From Enterococcus devriesei (GTDB taxonomy: Bacteria > Bacillota > Bacilli > Lactobacillales > Enterococcaceae), in contig NZ_JXKM01000013.1 of NCBI RefSeq assembly GCF_001885905.1, positions 1-64,000 on the forward strand: a stretch of 64,000 nt of DNA, given 5' to 3'. The translations under genes and the position numbers were made by a program. The notes beneath the pieces were generated by a model that saw nothing but the letters and a program-made list of their open reading frames with translations, was not told the DNA's origin and searched no databases. Below are positions 15,802 to 23,982 of the stretch, in pieces (position 1 is the first letter of the stretch; each line of letters starts with the position of its first letter).

Positions 15802-16934
15802 ATGACTAAACGTACATCATCACCTTTTCGCTTTGACATCGTAGGCAGCTTTTTACGACCGGAAGAATTAAAGTCGGCACGAGCAGATTTTGAAGCGGGT
15901 GAACTCACTCAAACAGCTTTGACTAAAATTGAAGATGCCGCAATTATCGATCTCATCCATAAGCAGGAAAAAATTGGGTTAAAGGCTGTTACTGATGGTG
16001 AGTTCCGTCGCAGCTGGTGGCATTTAGATTTCTTCTGGGGACTTCAAGGTGTTGAATTTTTTGTTCCTGAGCATGGATACTTTTTTCATGGCGAAGAGAC
16101 GCGTCCGGGAACAGTCATTGTTACCGGAAAGATTTCAGGCGAAAAACATCCCTTCGTCGAGCACTTTAAATTTACCCGGGCGCACACGAGTGAGGGGATC
16201 GAGGTCAAACAAACGATTCCTGCTCCGGCTCAAATTTTGGTGGAACTATTACGACCGGATGTACTTCCTAAAGTTCGTCAAGTTTATCCCGACAACGAAA
16301 GCTTGATCGAAGACATTGTCACAGCCTATCGCCAAGTAATCGCTGATTTATATGCCGCCGGCGCTCGCACGATTCAGTTGGATGATTGTACTTGGGGTGT
16401 TCTAGTGGCTCCGTTGCCGGCTGGTTTTATCTCAGAGGATGAGAAGCCGGAAAAAGTTGTCCGTCAAGAATTAGCACAGCTGTATTTGGAAATCAATAAT
16501 GCGGTTTTAGTGGATCAGCCGGAAGATTTAACATTGAACACCCATGTGTGCCGGGGAAATTATCACTCAACGTGGGCAGCTAGCGGCGGATACGAAGACG
16601 TGGCGGAGCCCTTATTCACTGATGAGCAGGTCGATGCTTATTACTTAGAATATGATAGCGAACGCTCTGGCGGTTTCGAGCCTTTAGCGAAGGTTACAGG
16701 AGCGAAGAAAGTCGTTCTAGGGCTAATCACTTCAAAAGATGGGAAGCTCGAAGCCCGGGAACAAGTCATTGCTCGCATCATGAGGCCGCACAGTATCTGC
16801 CGTTAGATCGTTTGTACTTAAGTCCGCAATGCGGCTTCGCTTCAACGGAAGAAGGAAACATTTTAACAGAAGAGCAGCAATGGAAAAAAATTGCGTTGAT
16901 TAAAGAAATCGCTGAAGAAGTTTGGAAGGATTAA
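15802..16934 (+). pseudogene. Cobalamin-independent methionine synthase-like protein (YxjG/YxjH family), frameshifted
   Basis: MetE-C-type protein expected to transfer a methyl group to homocysteine. The N-terminal part (TSSPFRFDIVGSFLRP, then TDGEFRRSWWHLDFFWGL and QLDDCTWG) is well conserved. The first frame stops at 16806 after ending in MRPHSICR. The next frame continues without a break as HEAAQYLPLDRLYLSPQCGF and on to EEVWKD, stopping at 16934. One missing base near 16779 explains this. The lost segment holds the Cys of SPQCGF, one of the zinc ligands, so the product as sequenced should be inactive. GGAGG precedes ATG 15802. Control is by the T-box at 15434-15747. A sequencing error remains possible. 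Confidence 0.85.
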
Positions 16935-16973
16935 TTAAAAGGCTGAGACAGATTTTGTCTCAGCCTTTTAATT
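16933..16973. terminator. Bidirectional terminator between MetE-like and RluA-like genes
   Basis: Perfect stem TTAAAAGGCTGAGACA with its complement and a short GATTT loop. T-rich flanks on both strands serve the two convergent genes. Confidence 0.9.
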
Positions 16974-16983
16974 AGAACTACTT

Positions 16984-17835
16984 TTACCACAGTCCCGGAA
17001 ACGCTTGGACTGTGATTTGTTGATTGCTAAAAGGATGGATCAGATGCAGCTCATAGGCGTGGAGCATCAAGCGACCGTGGGGATTTTTACTGTACAGAGG
17101 ATCACCAACTAAAGGATGTCCGATACTGGCAAGATGAACCCGGATTTGATGGGTTCGGCCAGTCTCTAGCTGGCAATAAACGGCAGTTTGCTTGTTTAAT
17201 TGGTGAGCGACGGTCACATGAGTCACTGCCGACTTGCCGCCTTTTGGATCGATCCGTCGTTTGCGGCGATCGTGGCGGTCGCGACCAATTTTTTGATTGA
17301 TGGTCTGATCGTTTTTGAGAACGCCATGAACGATTGCTTGATAGCGACGATAGATTTTTTTCTGTTCTAATAAGCGGCCTAAAATAGGTAATACAAACGG
17401 ATTTTTAGCAAACAAAATCGCGCCGCTAGTTTCTTTGTCTAAGCGGTGAACGACATGGGGCTGCGTGTTCGGCGCTAAATAAGCGGCTAAATGGTTTAAT
17501 AAGGTATCTGTTTCCTCCGGCTGATTTGGATGAGTCTTCATACCGGCTGGTTTATTGACGATGATCAAATGCTCATCTTCATAGAGAACGTGGATTTTTG
17601 TCTTATTGCCTAAGCTGATGTGTCGTTCAGGATAATCACTTGCTTCCACAGTGATACCGATGATATCGCCGGGATGAACCGGCATTTGGAAATGACATAG
17701 TTCGCCGTTGACAGTGATGCCTTTGCGGGTCCGAATAAAATGGCGAACTTTTCTAGGTACCAGCCATTCGTTTTCTAATAAGTCTTTGACGGTCATTTCA
17801 GTAAAATCATCAGGCAGAGTCATGGTAAAATTCAT
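16984..17835 (-). CDS. RluA-family pseudouridine synthase
   Basis: A 283-residue enzyme that isomerises uridine to pseudouridine in rRNA or tRNA. The RluA catalytic block HVVHRLDKETSGAILFAKN carries the active Asp in RLD. Other family blocks are IIVNKPAGMKTHPN, LETGRTHQIRVHLASIGHPL and GDPLYS. The N-terminal region with RKGITVNG resembles an S4-like RNA-binding domain. I start at the ATG at 17835, seven bases after AAGGAG; a start nine codons upstream lacks such a site. It is divergent from the PBP gene. The exact RNA target is not deducible. Confidence 0.9.
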   Translation of the reverse strand: MNFTMTLPDDFTEMTVKDLLENEWLVPRKVRHFIRTRKGITVNGELCHFQMPVHPGDIIGITVEASDYPERHISLGNKTKIHVLYEDEHLIIVNKPAGMKTHPNQPEETDTLLNHLAAYLAPNTQPHVVHRLDKETSGAILFAKNPFVLPILGRLLEQKKIYRRYQAIVHGVLKNDQTINQKIGRDRHDRRKRRIDPKGGKSAVTHVTVAHQLNKQTAVYCQLETGRTHQIRVHLASIGHPLVGDPLYSKNPHGRLMLHAYELHLIHPFSNQQITVQAFPGLW

Positions 17836-17986
17836 CAGGTTACTCCTTGTAAAAAATTTCATTGGACTTATTGTATCACTTTTAACGGATATTTAAGAAA
17901 AAAGACAGTAATTCCTTGAGGTGTCATGCTAAAATAGCTCCATGTGTGTATCGGTCTCAAGCCCCACGCAGCGAGAGGAAGATTTA

Positions 17987-17995
17987 TGGTACACT
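17987..17995 (+). promoter_or_regulatory. Extended -10 promoter of the class A PBP gene
   Basis: TGGTACACT gives TGn plus TACACT, about 35 bases before the chosen ATG. No convincing -35 was found. Confidence 0.5.
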
Positions 17996-18029
17996 GTGTC
18001 TGAATTTTGTAGAGAATGGAGATCGAAAA

Positions 18030-20231
18030 ATGGATTTTCAGGAATTTTGGCGCAAGTTTAAAGATGGAGCAAAAGTTTTTTGGCGACAGTTTCGCAGCGG
18101 GACCAAAACCTTTTGGCAATGGATCAAGCCTTACTTGATTCGTTTTCATCACTGGCGCAAACGTATTTGGAAAAAATATCATATTAATAAAATTTTGCTC
18201 TTATTAACGTTAGTCGTTGTTTTAGTCATGAGTGTCTATTTATTTATTTTAGCGAAATCAGTGGACGTTGAAACATTACAATCGAGTCTGAAACAATCGA
18301 CCGTCGTCTATGACGAAAAAAATGAACAGGCCGGTAGTCTTTACGGACAAAAGGGAACTTATGTGGAGAGTGACCAGATTTCCCAAAATTTAAAAGATGC
18401 CGTCGTCTCCACCGAGGACCGCAACTTTTATAATCACCATGGGTTTGACATCAAAGGGATCGCACGGGCGGCTTTAGGGCTAGTCACCTCTGGGCATATT
18501 ACCGGTGGCGGAAGTACCATCACCCAGCAGCTGGCGAAAAATGCCTACTTGAGTCTCGATCAAACGTTGGAACGAAAGGCCAAAGAAATTTTTATGGCGA
18601 TCGAGATTGAAAAGAAATACGATAAAGATCAAATTTTAACGATGTATCTGAACAACGCCTATTTTGGGAATGGTGTCTGGGGCGTGCAAGACGCTGCCCG
18701 GAAGTATTTTGGGGTAGATGCGAACCAAGTGACTGTCGGCGAAGCGGCAACAATCGCGGGAATGCTGAAGGGTCCGGGGATTTATAATCCGATCGATCAT
18801 TTAGATAATGCAATCAACCGACGAAACACGGTACTGTCGGTGATGGTGGAAAATGGTAAATTGACTCAAGAACAGGAAAATCAGGCGAAAGCCACTGATC
18901 TTGGCTCGGAGCTGAGTGATACTTATACCTCTGCGGATGCAGGTTATCGATATCCTTCTTATTTTGACGCAGTGATCGATGAAGCAGTGGAAAGATATGG
19001 CATGTCGGAAAAAGATTTACTGAACAAAGGCTATAAAATCTATACCTCATTAGATCAGGATTATCAAAAGCAAATGGAAGCTGTCTATCAAAATAATGCA
19101 AACTTCCCAGCCGATGCCGCAGATGGAGCGATGCCGCAATCTGCTTCAGTAGCCTTGGACCCTAAAACCGGCGGCGTCCAAGCATTGGTGGGGCGACGGG
19201 GCGAGCATATTTTCCGCAGCTACAATTTCGCGACTCAGATGCAACGTTCACCAGGTTCAACGATGAAACCGTTAAGTGTCTATTCGCCAGCGCTAGAATC
19301 TGGCTACAAGCCTGACAGTATCTTAAAAGACGAGCCTCAGTCCTATTACAAAGCGAAAAACTACGATGGCACCTATCAAGGTGAAGCACCGATGTATCAA
19401 GCAGTGGCGCAAAGTTTAAACTTGCCAGCAGTATGGCTATTGCATGAGATAGGCTTGAACAAAGGCTACAATAAAGCAGAAGAATTTGGCATTCCTTTAA
19501 GCAAATCGGATAAATATTATGGTCTAGCGCTAGGTGGTTTGGAAAAAGGCACGTCACCGATGCAAATGGCAGCCGCTTATGGTGCTTTTGCTAATCAAGG
19601 CCGAGTGTATCAACCGCACTTAGTAACGAAAATCATTGATTCTACTGGCGCTGTTTTAGTCGACAATAGCTCACCGAAATATGATCAAGTCATCTCGAAG
19701 GAAGTCGCCAATGAAATGACCAGTATGCTGTTAGGTACTTTTTCAAACGGAACAGCTGCACAAGCGGCACCTGCTGGCTTCACTGTTGCCGGCAAGACCG
19801 GGACAACCGAAACCAATTTTGACGCGAATAAAGTCAACGACCAATGGATTATTGGTTATACACCAAATGTCGTGATCTCAACTTGGTTAGGTTTCGAAAA
19901 AGTCAGCGAGACGCATTATTTAAGCGGTACGAGCGGTTCGGAGGTCGGTCAGGTCTTCAAGGCGGAGGCAGAATCGATCTTGCCATACGCCGGTCAATAT
20001 TCCTTTGATGTAGCTGACGCCTATGCGACCGGTGGAAAAGTTGTGGCTGCCGATCAAGTCAATCAAAATGGTCAAGATGTGGATACGAACAAGTGGCGCG
20101 AAGAATTGAAAGATATTGGCGGCAAGGCCAGTGAAGGAGCAGCCAGCTTCTTTGAAAAAGCCAAGGAAGGCGCCAATAGGTTAAAAGAAAAAGGTCAAGA
20201 ATTGTGGCGTCAGTATCAACCAGGAAATTAG
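18030..20231 (+). CDS. pbp2A: Class A penicillin-binding protein (bifunctional, PBP2A type)
   Basis: A 733-residue membrane-anchored peptidoglycan polymerase and crosslinker. Order: a cytoplasmic tail of about 53 residues rich in Trp, Phe, Lys and Arg; one TM helix (ILLLLTLVVVLVMSVYLFIL); a glycosyltransferase domain with VVSTEDRNFYNHHG (Glu near 129), GGGSTITQQLAKN and RKAKEIFMAIEIEKKY; and a transpeptidase domain. The transpeptidase has SPGSTMKP (Ser near 410), SLN and GKTGTTE (Lys near 589). All catalytic motifs are present. The C-terminus is a charged amphipathic extension. GGAGA lies eight bases before ATG 18030; the upstream ORF extension is unlikely. A YheA-family gene follows after 68 bases. 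Confidence 0.93.
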   Translation: MDFQEFWRKFKDGAKVFWRQFRSGTKTFWQWIKPYLIRFHHWRKRIWKKYHINKILLLLTLVVVLVMSVYLFILAKSVDVETLQSSLKQSTVVYDEKNEQAGSLYGQKGTYVESDQISQNLKDAVVSTEDRNFYNHHGFDIKGIARAALGLVTSGHITGGGSTITQQLAKNAYLSLDQTLERKAKEIFMAIEIEKKYDKDQILTMYLNNAYFGNGVWGVQDAARKYFGVDANQVTVGEAATIAGMLKGPGIYNPIDHLDNAINRRNTVLSVMVENGKLTQEQENQAKATDLGSELSDTYTSADAGYRYPSYFDAVIDEAVERYGMSEKDLLNKGYKIYTSLDQDYQKQMEAVYQNNANFPADAADGAMPQSASVALDPKTGGVQALVGRRGEHIFRSYNFATQMQRSPGSTMKPLSVYSPALESGYKPDSILKDEPQSYYKAKNYDGTYQGEAPMYQAVAQSLNLPAVWLLHEIGLNKGYNKAEEFGIPLSKSDKYYGLALGGLEKGTSPMQMAAAYGAFANQGRVYQPHLVTKIIDSTGAVLVDNSSPKYDQVISKEVANEMTSMLLGTFSNGTAAQAAPAGFTVAGKTGTTETNFDANKVNDQWIIGYTPNVVISTWLGFEKVSETHYLSGTSGSEVGQVFKAEAESILPYAGQYSFDVADAYATGGKVVAADQVNQNGQDVDTNKWREELKDIGGKASEGAASFFEKAKEGANRLKEKGQELWRQYQPGN

Positions 20232-20299
20232 GGTATGAACCCGTTTCCATTCATGTTACAATAAAAAAGTAACTTTTATAGAAAATGAGGGATTAAATA

Positions 20300-20641
20300 A
20301 TGGCAAATATTTACGATTCAGCAAACGGATTAGAACGTGAAATCCGTGAACTACCAGAATTCAAATCTTTAGAAGAAGCATTCGCAGAACTTAAGAAAAA
20401 TGAAGCAGCATACGCAGCCTTTAAAGACTTCCAAGCTTTCCAACAAAGCTTGCAAGAAAAACAAATGCGCGGCGAAGATTTCAGCGATGAAGATGCTGAA
20501 AAAGCACAAGCGTTAGCAGAAAAAGTTCAACAAGAAGAATTGATTAACGAATTAATGGTGAAGGAACAAGCCTTCAGCGTGATCGTTAACGACTTGAACC
20601 GCATCATCATGACACCGATCCGTGAATTGTACGAAGGATAA
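20300..20641 (+). CDS. YlbF/YheA family protein (UPF0342)
   Basis: A 113-residue, highly charged and almost wholly helical cytoplasmic protein with [26 protein letters not shown], a pattern typical of UPF0342/YheA and the wider YlbF/YmcA group. Members of the wider group act as RNase Y specificity factors in Bacillus, but the role of the YheA branch is not settled. GAGGG precedes the ATG. The gene follows the PBP gene closely and ends at a strong terminator. Confidence 0.85.
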   Translation: MANIYDSANGLEREIRELPEFKSLEEAFAELKKNEAAYAAFKDFQAFQQSLQEKQMRGEDFSDEDAEKAQALAEKVQQEELINELMVKEQAFSVIVNDLNRIIMTPIRELYEG

Positions 20642-20651
20642 TTGAATAGCA

Positions 20652-20693
20652 GAAAAAGAGTTTGTGACCATTTACGGTTACAAACTCTTTTTG
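20652..20693 (+). terminator. Terminator after the YheA-family gene
   Basis: AAAAAGAGTTTGTGACC pairs with GGTTACAAACTCTTTTT around the loop ATTTAC; the T-run follows. Confidence 0.88.
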
Positions 20694-20721
20694 AATTATT
20701 AAGGGAGTATAATTTTTTACC

Positions 20722-20844
20722 ATTGAAAAGACTGAATCAACAGCGTTAGCAGTGGCCTACTTAGCGCACGAGCTTGTTCGCTTATTGCTAAAAAAAGCTG
20801 AAGGAGATCGTGTAGCCTTTCTTACGAACAATATTGTAAGGTGA
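20722..20844 (+). other. Possible gene remnant (open frame without a start codon)
   Basis: A frame of 40 sense codons reads IEKTESTALAVAYLAHELVR then continues to FLTNNIVR and a TGA. Its composition is protein-like, but there is no ATG, GTG or TTG start and no ribosome site. It sits in the 285-base gap between the YheA-family gene and the serine hydrolase. It may be the relic of a decayed gene. I do not recognise a family. Confidence 0.25.
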
Positions 20845-20888
20845 GGAAAAAGACCAGAAATTTCACTTGGAACTTGCTATACTTCCAA

Positions 20889-20912
20889 CTATAAGGCTAT
20901 AAGGCTATAAGG
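20889..20912 (+). repeat. Perfect octamer tandem repeat (CTATAAGG x3)
   Basis: Three exact copies of CTATAAGG begin just downstream of an extended -10 (TGCTATACT, 20875-20883) and end 14 bases before the serine-hydrolase ATG. They lie in its presumed 5' untranslated leader. Copy number could vary by slippage. Confidence 0.85.
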
Positions 20913-20926
20913 ACGGCGAGTGAAAA

Positions 20927-22063
20927 ATGAAAAAAAGTATTTTGGCGGTGGCAACGGCTGTTATCGTGATAGCAGGCGGCATGATTTGGTACACCCAAGG
21001 AACGAGTCACGAAACAGAGAAGGCTGTCTCAGCGGACACAGCAAAAGCTTCAACCAGCTCAACGATAAAAGAAACCGTAGAATCGATTGAGCCAAAAAAA
21101 ATTCCAAAAGTTACGTTGCCAGTGACGGACAACCAAGAACTAGATGCTTTCTTAAAGGGACAGCGTTTTTCCGGGACAGCTTTGGTGGTTCGAAAGGGTC
21201 AGGTTATTTTGAATCAATCTTATGGTTTGTCGAATCAGGAAAAACAAATAAAAAATACAACCACCACTCGCTATTATATTGGTTCTGCCCAAAAGGCGAT
21301 CATCGCAACCGCAATTTTACAATTAGAGCAGGCCGGCAAGCTAAGCATCAATGATCCGATAGCCAAATATTTGGCTAATTTTCCGAATGGACAGCAAATC
21401 ACCTTGCAAAATCTTTTGAACCACACCAGCGGACTGACTGGACGGAAAGAAGGCAGCGAAAAGATTTTACCGCAAAAGATCGTGGAAGAGATCGAAGCTG
21501 CCGGCAGTGACTCGGCGATTGGAACCTGGCATTATTCAGACAGTAATTATGCCGTATTGGCTTATTTGGTGCAACAGATCAGTCATCAAAGTGTCGCCGA
21601 ATATGTCCAAGCTAATATTTTTAAGCCTGCGAATATGCAAGATTCCGGCTTTTATCAAAGTACCGATCCAATCGAAAATTTAGCAGAGAGCTATAAAGAA
21701 AAAAATGGTCAAGTCGAAAAAGCGGAGCTACCGGATCTTTCTCAATTATTCGGAGCAGGCGATATCTACACGACAGCGACAGATTTTTATTTATTCGATC
21801 AAGCTTTGATGCAAGGAAAGTTGATCAATCCAGCGGAGCGAGAAAAAATGCTGACAGCCGGCAGCGACTCGACTTATGGGATGGGCTTTTATGTCAATCC
21901 CGGCAGCTATTCTAGTCATGGTGTATTGGGCGGCTTCAATACCATCAATACTTTTACTCATACCGGATTGACGGAGATCATTTTGTTAGCGAACACGAAT
22001 CAAGTAGACTCCTTAGGTCAAACCGCGGATCATATTTATGAAGTATTGAATCAAATGGAATAA
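20927..22063 (+). CDS. Membrane-anchored serine hydrolase, beta-lactamase/AmpC-like fold
   Basis: A 378-residue protein with a short N-terminal signal-anchor (ILAVATAVIVIAGGMIWY) and a Ser/Thr/Lys-rich stalk. The catalytic domain has SAQK (SXXK), YSDSNY (YXN-type) and HTGLTE (HTG, replacing KTG). These are the marks of the class C beta-lactamase/D-Ala-D-Ala peptidase family, placed outside the membrane. Likely roles are peptidoglycan peptidase or esterase; real beta-lactamase activity cannot be assumed. The ribosome site is weak (GGCGAG). Three CTATAAGG repeats lie in the leader. A strong terminator follows. Confidence 0.85.
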   Translation: MKKSILAVATAVIVIAGGMIWYTQGTSHETEKAVSADTAKASTSSTIKETVESIEPKKIPKVTLPVTDNQELDAFLKGQRFSGTALVVRKGQVILNQSYGLSNQEKQIKNTTTTRYYIGSAQKAIIATAILQLEQAGKLSINDPIAKYLANFPNGQQITLQNLLNHTSGLTGRKEGSEKILPQKIVEEIEAAGSDSAIGTWHYSDSNYAVLAYLVQQISHQSVAEYVQANIFKPANMQDSGFYQSTDPIENLAESYKEKNGQVEKAELPDLSQLFGAGDIYTTATDFYLFDQALMQGKLINPAEREKMLTAGSDSTYGMGFYVNPGSYSSHGVLGGFNTINTFTHTGLTEIILLANTNQVDSLGQTADHIYEVLNQME

Positions 22064-22112
22064 AAAAAGTTAGAAACGGTCACTCGTTAGGAGCGGCGTT
22101 TCTAACTTTTTT
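22064..22112 (+). terminator. Terminator after the serine hydrolase
   Basis: AAAAAAGTTAGAAACG pairs with CGTTTCTAACTTTTTT around a loop of about 18 bases. It is palindromic enough to work on both strands. Confidence 0.88.
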
Positions 22113-22113
22113 G

Positions 22114-22406
22114 ACTATAAAGAAAGTATAAAATTTTCAAATGAATAAATCGCTTTACAGCAGGCGTATTCAAGTCCGGCTTCACGAACTAGCTTTATCG
22201 GCAATAAGCCAAACGATTTCGAAATTTGAGCAGCATCAAGTAGAAACTGTTCAACGTCAAAATTAAAACTTTGTGTTTCTCAGTCATTTATCAAAAGTTT
22301 GGTCTGATTGCTCAGCTGACTCCTAATTAGGGAATCATTTTTCTACTCTCAATAAAGCAAGCAGAAAAACTGGCAAAAAGCTGAGGGAGTTCGCGAAAGC
22401 CTTTTT
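22114..22406. repeat. Modular intergenic repeat B, long copy
   Basis: About 290 bases fill the gap before the leftward small gene. The left block (TATAAAGAAAGTATAAAATT, ATAAATCGCTTTACAGCAGG, GGCTTCACGAACTAGCTTTA) and the right block (GAGTTCGCGAAAGCCTTT) match 9764-9874. The middle includes 22222-22290, which resembles the insert within the murE-linked element at 10948-11014. No open reading frame with a ribosome site was seen. Confidence 0.75.
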
Positions 22407-22409
22407 TAC

Positions 22410-22592
22410 TTAAAAGAATTTTTTGAATTGATCCATCAACCCGTCAAATTTTCCTGACTTCAATAGCACTTTGGCTTTGTCATAGTAATCGCCTAATTCA
22501 TCTTTATGGTCTTCGATAAACTCTTTAGCTTTCTCGATATTTCCTTCATTCAATAGTTCTTTGATTTTCTTAACTAGTTCGTCTTTGTTCAT
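22410..22592 (-). CDS. Small helical protein (60 aa), unknown function
   Basis: A 60-residue acidic/basic helical protein beginning MNKDELVKKIKELLNEG and ending LMDQFKKFF. The pattern suggests two or three amphipathic helices with no signal or cysteine. GGAGCGAG stands before the ATG, a strong ribosome site. It is divergent from yhaO and ends beside repeat B. I do not recognise a characterised family; small proteins of this kind are common in enterococci. Confidence 0.7.
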   Translation of the reverse strand: MNKDELVKKIKELLNEGNIEKAKEFIEDHKDELGDYYDKAKVLLKSGKFDGLMDQFKKFF

Positions 22593-22800
22593 CTGTCTCG
22601 CTCCTTTTTTGTGCTTTCATTTTAGTTGATTTTGCTTTTTTTTTCGAGGATTTACCATTCCAATATCTTCAGTGAAAGACGAACAAACTTTCGTTTTTTT
22701 ATGGTAAAATAAATAGGATTAAGTTTCAGCTGTTCTCTCGAAATCGGTAAGAGTGAGAAGGCTGTTACTAGCTACTTTGGATTGATAAGGAGGAGAGGCA

Positions 22801-23982
22801 ATGAAATTTTTACACGCAGCGGACCTGCATTTAGATCGCTCCTTTGAAGGGTTGACGAAGGTGCCGGAAGGCTTTCAGCAAGAACTGACGGCGGCCAATC
22901 AAAAAATGCTGCAAAATATTGTTAATGCGGCGATTGATCAAGCGGTCGATTTCATTTTATTGGCAGGGGATACCTTCCACCAAAATCGCCCCACATTAAA
23001 AACACAACGCTATTTCTTTCAGGAGATGGGCCGCTTAACAGAAGCGCAGATCCCGGTCTTTATGAATTTTGGTAATCATGATTTTTATCAAGCAGATCGT
23101 TATTGGTTTGCTTTTCCTGAGAATATCCAACTATTTGTGGATGAACAAGTCGAAACGAAACAACTAGTGACTAAAGCGGGAGAGCAGATTGCGATTACCA
23201 GCTTTAGTTATCAGCATCCGACGATTGAAGCTGCAATGATCGAGGACTTTCCTGTTAAAGGCGCGGTCGATTTTCATATTGGAATTTATCATGGCGGACA
23301 AATGCCCTACGCCCCGGTTCAATTATCGGAGTTATTAACAAAAGGCTATGATTATTGGGCACTGGGACATATTCATGTGCCGCAAGTTTTAGCGAAAGAA
23401 CCTTACGTGATCTATCCTGGAACACCCCAAGGGCATACCCAAAAAGAAGTGAACTTGGCTGGAGTGACACTGGTGGAATCGCAGGGCAAACGTCTAAGTT
23501 GCCGGACACTTTCGGTTGAAGCCATTCGTTGGGAAAAACGTAGAATTTCTTTAGCCGGTCTACGGCAACCACGAGAAATTTTTTCATTGGTGCGAAAATT
23601 ATCCGCAGAGCTACCTACCTTGTTACATTTGGAATTTAGTGAGACAGAAGGGATCGGTGATGAGTTAGCTTATCAAATTGCTTCAGGAGAATTATTAGAA
23701 GCGCTACAAGAGGAAGTCGATTCAGGGATTTTTCTCTGGCAATTGACACTAGCTGATGCTCCGGTGACGCGACCTTATTTGGCGGTGGAAAAAAACTTGA
23801 TTGATCAGCTAATAGCTACTTATCAGGAGCCGGCTGTATTTAGCGACTTACTAAGTGAATTGGAACAAAATCCGCAGCTACATCGCTTAATGGATCAAGC
23901 ATTTAAAGCGACTACGATCGAAGGATTAAAAGAAAAAATGGCGCAAAGCTATCAATTTAGGAGGGAAGCTGATGTGGATTAA
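22801..23982 (+). CDS. yhaO: SbcD-like DNA repair exonuclease subunit, YhaO
   Basis: A 393-residue metallophosphoesterase. The five metal-binding motifs are DLHLD near residue 8, GDTFH, NFGNHDFY, IYHGG and GHIHVP. YhaO and YhaN are the Firmicute counterparts of SbcD/SbcC or Mre11/Rad50 and are thought to process DNA ends. AGGAGG precedes the ATG. The end overlaps yhaN by 11 bases, showing translational coupling. Confidence 0.92.
   Translation: MKFLHAADLHLDRSFEGLTKVPEGFQQELTAANQKMLQNIVNAAIDQAVDFILLAGDTFHQNRPTLKTQRYFFQEMGRLTEAQIPVFMNFGNHDFYQADRYWFAFPENIQLFVDEQVETKQLVTKAGEQIAITSFSYQHPTIEAAMIEDFPVKGAVDFHIGIYHGGQMPYAPVQLSELLTKGYDYWALGHIHVPQVLAKEPYVIYPGTPQGHTQKEVNLAGVTLVESQGKRLSCRTLSVEAIRWEKRRISLAGLRQPREIFSLVRKLSAELPTLLHLEFSETEGIGDELAYQIASGELLEALQEEVDSGIFLWQLTLADAPVTRPYLAVEKNLIDQLIATYQEPAVFSDLLSELEQNPQLHRLMDQAFKATTIEGLKEKMAQSYQFRREADVD

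Noticed and set aside
16933-16973. Fifth copy of the palindromic 3' element
   Set aside because: Only the terminator stem shares GGCTGAGACA; the palindromic module and linker are absent, so it is an ordinary terminator.
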